NCBI GenBank assembly: GCA_910584085.1
Contig: CAJTZY010000001.1
Location: forward strand, 33,259-97,258
Direction: 5' to 3'
DNA length: 64,000 nucleotides
Source of the DNA: an uncultured Bacilli bacterium
GTDB lineage: Bacteria; Bacillota_I; Bacilli_A; RF39; UBA660
Each line of letters begins with the position of its first letter. The stretch's first letter is position 1. A program made the position numbers and the translations under genes. Below, piece by piece: positions 61,356 through 64,000 of the stretch. The notes under the pieces are model-generated. The model was not told the DNA's origin. It searched no databases and saw nothing but the letters and a program-made list of their open reading frames with translations.

Positions 61356-61814
61356 TTAAATAGATTTATTTTTACAACTAGAAACATTCTCACATCCAGC
61401 ATTTATATTATAATATAGAAAATTAGTTAATTCACAAATAGTGTATGATAAATTAAACTTTTCAACAATATAACTATAATCATCACTTAAAAAATAATCA
61501 ACAATATCTTTTCCTGTTAAATTATTTTCAGTAAAGCTAGCTTCAAACCACAATTCTAAATTTCTTTTATTTTTAGAAATTTTTAAATATTTAGTATAAG
61601 CAGAATCAAAGCTTTTTACTCCAAAATTTAATGCTATATCAAGTGTATTATCATAATTAAACTCAATAAAATTTAAAAAACAATCAAAACCAATATCATA
61701 ATATTTCTTTTCTTTTATACCATAAATTCTACTTTTCATTTCTTTTACAGCAGTCCTTTTTCCTGCATCAGTTAAATAATAAATTTTATTTTTAAAATAT
61801 CCTAATTCTTCCAT
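61356..61814 (-). CDS. PadR-like protein lacking the DNA-binding N-terminus
   Basis: About 152 residues. The start LGYFKNKIYYLTDAGKRTAV matches the wing of a PadR-type winged helix (YxLTxxGK), and the rest is the helical dimer/ligand domain. The first ~50 residues with the recognition helix are absent, yet GGGGGTATTT and ATG 61814 give a proper start. It may be a truncated regulator or a decoy. It ends with CENVSSCKNKSI. Confidence 0.55.
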   Translation of the reverse strand: MEELGYFKNKIYYLTDAGKRTAVKEMKSRIYGIKEKKYYDIGFDCFLNFIEFNYDNTLDIALNFGVKSFDSAYTKYLKISKNKRNLELWFEASFTENNLTGKDIVDYFLSDDYSYIVEKFNLSYTICELTNFLYYNINAGCENVSSCKNKSI

Positions 61815-61882
61815 AAATACCCCCAAATAGATAATATTTTAACACAAAATAAAAATTATGCAACTTTTTCTTTTCTTTTTTT

Positions 61883-61915
61883 ACAAAAAAAGTACAGTTT
61901 TTTGTACTTTTATTA
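61883..61915. terminator. Terminator between PadR-like gene and Fic region
   Basis: AAAAGTACA / TGTACTTTT stem with a GTTTTT loop, A- and T-runs on both sides. Confidence 0.75.
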
Positions 61916-62127
61916 GTTTTTCATAAATTTTTCCACTTTTTCATTAAAAATAGTAATATCTAAATAATCACTCTTATTTGTATCAATGACTCCTATATTG
62001 TGGTTATCATTAAGTATATTTACATAATCATCTACTTTTTTCTACTATCGAACTTATCTATACTATAATCATAATTAGGGAAATCATTTACAGTAAATTT
62101 ATTTAGTTTTAACTCTTGTGTTTTCAC
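61913..62127 (-). pseudogene. Frameshifted small gene downstream of fic
   Basis: The GTG start at 62127 overlaps the fic stop (GTGA). The frame KTQELKLNKFTVNDFPNYDY continues to a TAG at AAAAAAGTAG. After a one-base shift it goes on as VDDYVNILNDNHNIGVIDTN and KSDYLDITIFNEKVEKFMKN to TAA. A single slip in an A6-A7 run breaks it. The coupled layout suggests a functional partner of Fic, now lost. Confidence 0.7.
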
Positions 62128-62663
62128 TCATTCGTTTCATAATAATATGATGTTTCTATCCCTTTAAAAAAGCTCTCTAAACTTAAATCATTTGTTAAAT
62201 TATTTTCAATTAAAGTTTTAATTTCTAATGTATTAATAGGACTTCTCTCCATAGCTTGTAAATAGAGTTTTTTATCTATATTTTCCCAATTCACAATTCT
62301 ATTTAAATTCTTTTTTAATATTAAATCTAACCAAATTCTAGTACTACGACCATTTCCCTCTAAAAATGGGTGAGCAATATTCATTTCAACATACTTATCG
62401 ATAATTTCATCTAAATTTGTTTCCTTCATAGTTTCAATTTTCTTTAACATTTCTTCTAAATATAAAGAGTTTCCAAATCTAAAATTACCTTTAGAGATGT
62501 TTTCTTTTCTAATAGTACCTGCAAAATCATATAAATCATCAAATAAATATTTATGAATTTGCTGTAATCCATTTGTAGTACCAATTTCAACATTATTAAC
62601 TTCACCACTTAAAAACAATTTTTTTGCATTTTCTAAACTTTTTTTATCTATTTCATTCATCAT
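62124..62663 (-). CDS. Fic-family adenylyltransferase (AMPylase)
   Basis: 179 residues. The catalytic motif is HPFLEGNGRSTR (H98 to R109), complete for AMP transfer from ATP to a hydroxyl group of a target protein. The N-terminal QQIHKYLFDDLYDFAGTIRK is the usual core start; I see no inhibitory S/TxxxE/N helix, so inhibition might come from a separate protein such as the broken partner. GGAGTAGAC ribosome site. Chromosomal Fic-doc-like toxins act on EF-Tu or gyrase; the target here is unknown. Confidence 0.92.
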   Translation of the reverse strand: MMNEIDKKSLENAKKLFLSGEVNNVEIGTTNGLQQIHKYLFDDLYDFAGTIRKENISKGNFRFGNSLYLEEMLKKIETMKETNLDEIIDKYVEMNIAHPFLEGNGRSTRIWLDLILKKNLNRIVNWENIDKKLYLQAMERSPINTLEIKTLIENNLTNDLSLESFFKGIETSYYYETNE

Positions 62664-62751
62664 GTCTACTCCTTTTCATTTATAATCAAAATAGTTCTTA
62701 TATGCTTATATTTTACCATAAAATAGTTTAACTTTATACCGCTTATTTCAC

Positions 62752-62851
62752 TTTTTAATTTTATTTTCTACTTCTTCTTTTGTCAGATAATTAATGTATC
62801 TAATTTTACCACTTTTATCATCTATTTTCCCATAAATATTCCAATCTAAAA
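62752..62851 (-). pseudogene. C-terminal scrap of an unknown gene
   Basis: A startless minus-strand frame reads FLDWNIYGKIDDKSGKIRYI and NYLTKEEVENKIKK to a stop. It looks protein-coding but has no upstream part. Confidence 0.45.
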
Positions 62852-62863
62852 ACTTAACATAAA

Positions 62864-63609
62864 TTAATTCTTATTGATAGCATTTATAAATTCTGTAATG
62901 TATTTACTATTAGAATTCTTTTTATTAAAAGCTATTCCAATTTGTCTTGATGGTATCTGATAGTCTAGTTTTAATTCAAACAGTTCCCCTTTCTTGAAGA
63001 TGACACATCAGATTGTAAAACGAGTGGAAGAGCAGTTAATTCTATAATACTAATTTTTTTCCCTTTTAGATCATTATAGAAATTTGCATTTGCTACAAAT
63101 ACATCTTGTGTAGTTTCAATAATCTTATAATCTAAATTTTCATCTATTTGCACAGGCATATTAAATAATACCAAATCTAATATATTATCACGCAATTTAT
63201 TTAAAAGTTCAGATGTTATTCCCCTAATTATTTCTATTTTTATATTTGGATATTTCTCTTTAAATTTTTTAAATCCCTCCAAAGCATTATGCTTTAGTAA
63301 AGTATTGCCTCCACCAATTCTTATTGTTTTTATTTCTTTAGAATCGAATTCATCTAATAATCGTTTACAATTATTTAAACATTCTATACTATTTTTTATA
63401 TTTTGAAACAAATATTCTCCAGCACTAGTTAATTCCATACCTCTAGATGTCCTATAAAATAAAGTCATATTTAATTCGCTTTCCAATTTTTTTATCGTTT
63501 GAGTTATAGCAGGCTGTGAAATAAGCAATATTTCAGATGCTTTGGTAATATTTTTAGCTTTTGCAACATAATAAAAGACTTTGTATAACTCAAAATTTAT
63601 ATTTTCCAT
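62864..63609 (-). pseudogene. LysR-family regulator 3, broken by internal deletion
   Basis: The first ~213 codons are intact: HTH ITKASEILLISQPAITQTIK, then LNMTLFYRTSRGMELTSAG. After LQSDVSSSRK the frame is shifted and stops at NCLN. In the next frame the text resumes as GELFELKLDYQIPSRQIGIA and runs to INAINKN. About 50-55 residues of the second ligand-domain lobe are missing between the two parts, compared with LysR 1 and 2. GAGGTGATTATATC precedes ATG 63609. Confidence 0.8.
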
Positions 63610-63665
63610 GATATAATCACCTCTTATATCAGATATCAAATACTCGTATTTCAATTATATCGCTT

Positions 63666-63681
63666 TATAACTTATAATGCA
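63666..63681. promoter_or_regulatory. LysR-box-like site in front of the P-loop kinase gene
   Basis: TATAACTTATAATGCA, 15 of 16 bases equal to the site at 55451. It includes TATAAT (63673-63678), a probable -10 box for the downstream gene. Confidence 0.65.
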
Positions 63682-63702
63682 ACTAGAGGAGTGATAATAA
63701 TA

Positions 63703-63987
63703 TTGATTACAATAACAGGAGCATCTGGAAGTGGAAAAAGTTCTATTTCAGAATTTTTATGCTCATTAGATGAAAAGATTGTTCATTTAAATATTGATAC
63801 AGTTAGACATAAAGTATTAGAAATACCAGAAATAAAAAAAGCTGTGTGTAAAAAGTTTCATTTAAATAGGACAGAAGATAAAATAAATAGAAAAGAATTA
63901 GGCGATTTAGTTTTCAATAATCATCAAAATATGAAACAAACTATAAAAGAAGTGAAAAAAATTTATAAGAGTATTATATCTAGGTAG
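63703..63987 (+). CDS. Dephospho-CoA-kinase/UMP-kinase-like P-loop protein, short
   Basis: About 94 residues. The P-loop GASGSGKSS is at 6-14 and KIVHLNIDTVRHKVLEIPEI follows, as in small P-loop kinases (CoaE-like). The frame ends at TAG 63985-63987, only 14 bp from the window edge and at less than half the usual ~200 residues, so it is probably truncated or frameshifted, with the remainder outside. TTG 63703 follows GAGGAGTGAT; the GTG inside that site is rejected. Confidence 0.6.
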   Translation: MITITGASGSGKSSISEFLCSLDEKIVHLNIDTVRHKVLEIPEIKKAVCKKFHLNRTEDKINRKELGDLVFNNHQNMKQTIKEVKKIYKSIISR

Positions 63988-64000
63988 TTTCGATTCTATC

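Overview
The window is very AT-rich, densely packed bacterial DNA that uses the standard stop codons. It carries two sporulation gene pairs in the order known from Bacillus (spoVID-like then ysxE-like, and yabG then veg), a collagen-like surface protein of the exosporium type, and a tmRNA whose predicted tag ends in LAFA, similar to the AFA ending of Mollicutes tags. Together these suggest an endospore-forming, low-GC member of the Bacilli close to the Mollicutes/Erysipelotrichia branch, probably host-associated. No rRNA, prophage or CRISPR array is present. The window is a chromosomal accessory-rich stretch scarred by old integrations.

Layout. 1-1360: a truncated collagen-repeat gene, then an integrase pseudogene and a possible TnpB remnant. 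1364-5350: an acetyltransferase and an ABC exporter flanked by two membrane proteins of unknown function. 5443-7886: an NrtR-like Nudix regulator, a histidine phosphatase and a P-loop/CYTH protein, with matching GCGT-N7-ACRC sites in front of both transcription units. 7993-14387: a HerA-type ATPase, the spore genes and the tmRNA. 14493-19171: GNAT, YunG-UDG fusion, RhuM, two unknown genes and an HD hydrolase, followed by 1.2 kb of decayed DNA. 20385-25548: a ClpX-like ATPase with ClpP-docking features but a foreign N-terminus, a transglutaminase-like protein and PRPP synthetase 1. 25628-31276: tRNA-Cys, a heterodimeric ABC exporter and tRNA-Gly, with gene relics behind the tRNAs. 31277-38410: a UDG/RdgB-like pair divergent from a DUF3800 pair, then a TetR-controlled MacB/Bce-like ABC system. 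38762-44775: a metallopeptidase pair, then a Nudix-APRT fusion with PRPP synthetase 2, divergent from a HTH/P-loop/CYTH protein. 45174-63987: a J-domain protein, three LysR genes (one broken), a Mesh1-like hydrolase, a HAD phosphatase, an ABC-2 exporter with an AraC regulator, a three-gene HerA-like operon, a WG-repeat protein, a PadR-like fragment, a Fic protein with a degraded partner, and a truncated P-loop kinase.

The most coherent unusual theme is nucleotide/PRPP metabolism: two PRPP synthetases, two P-loop/CYTH proteins resembling the NadR kinase domain, an NrtR-like regulator and a Nudix-APRT fusion, arranged in two paralogous neighbourhoods. This could be an undescribed purine/NAD salvage or sensing module. 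The second candidate system is the operon at 55535-59312 (cysteine-containing protein, HerA/TraC-like ATPase, beta-helix protein). The third is the ClpX paralogue cluster. Several control sites can be read directly: perfect TTGACA-17-TATAAT promoters with overlapping palindromes, direct repeats in front of the AraC gene, and a shared ATAACTTA motif in front of the LysR genes.
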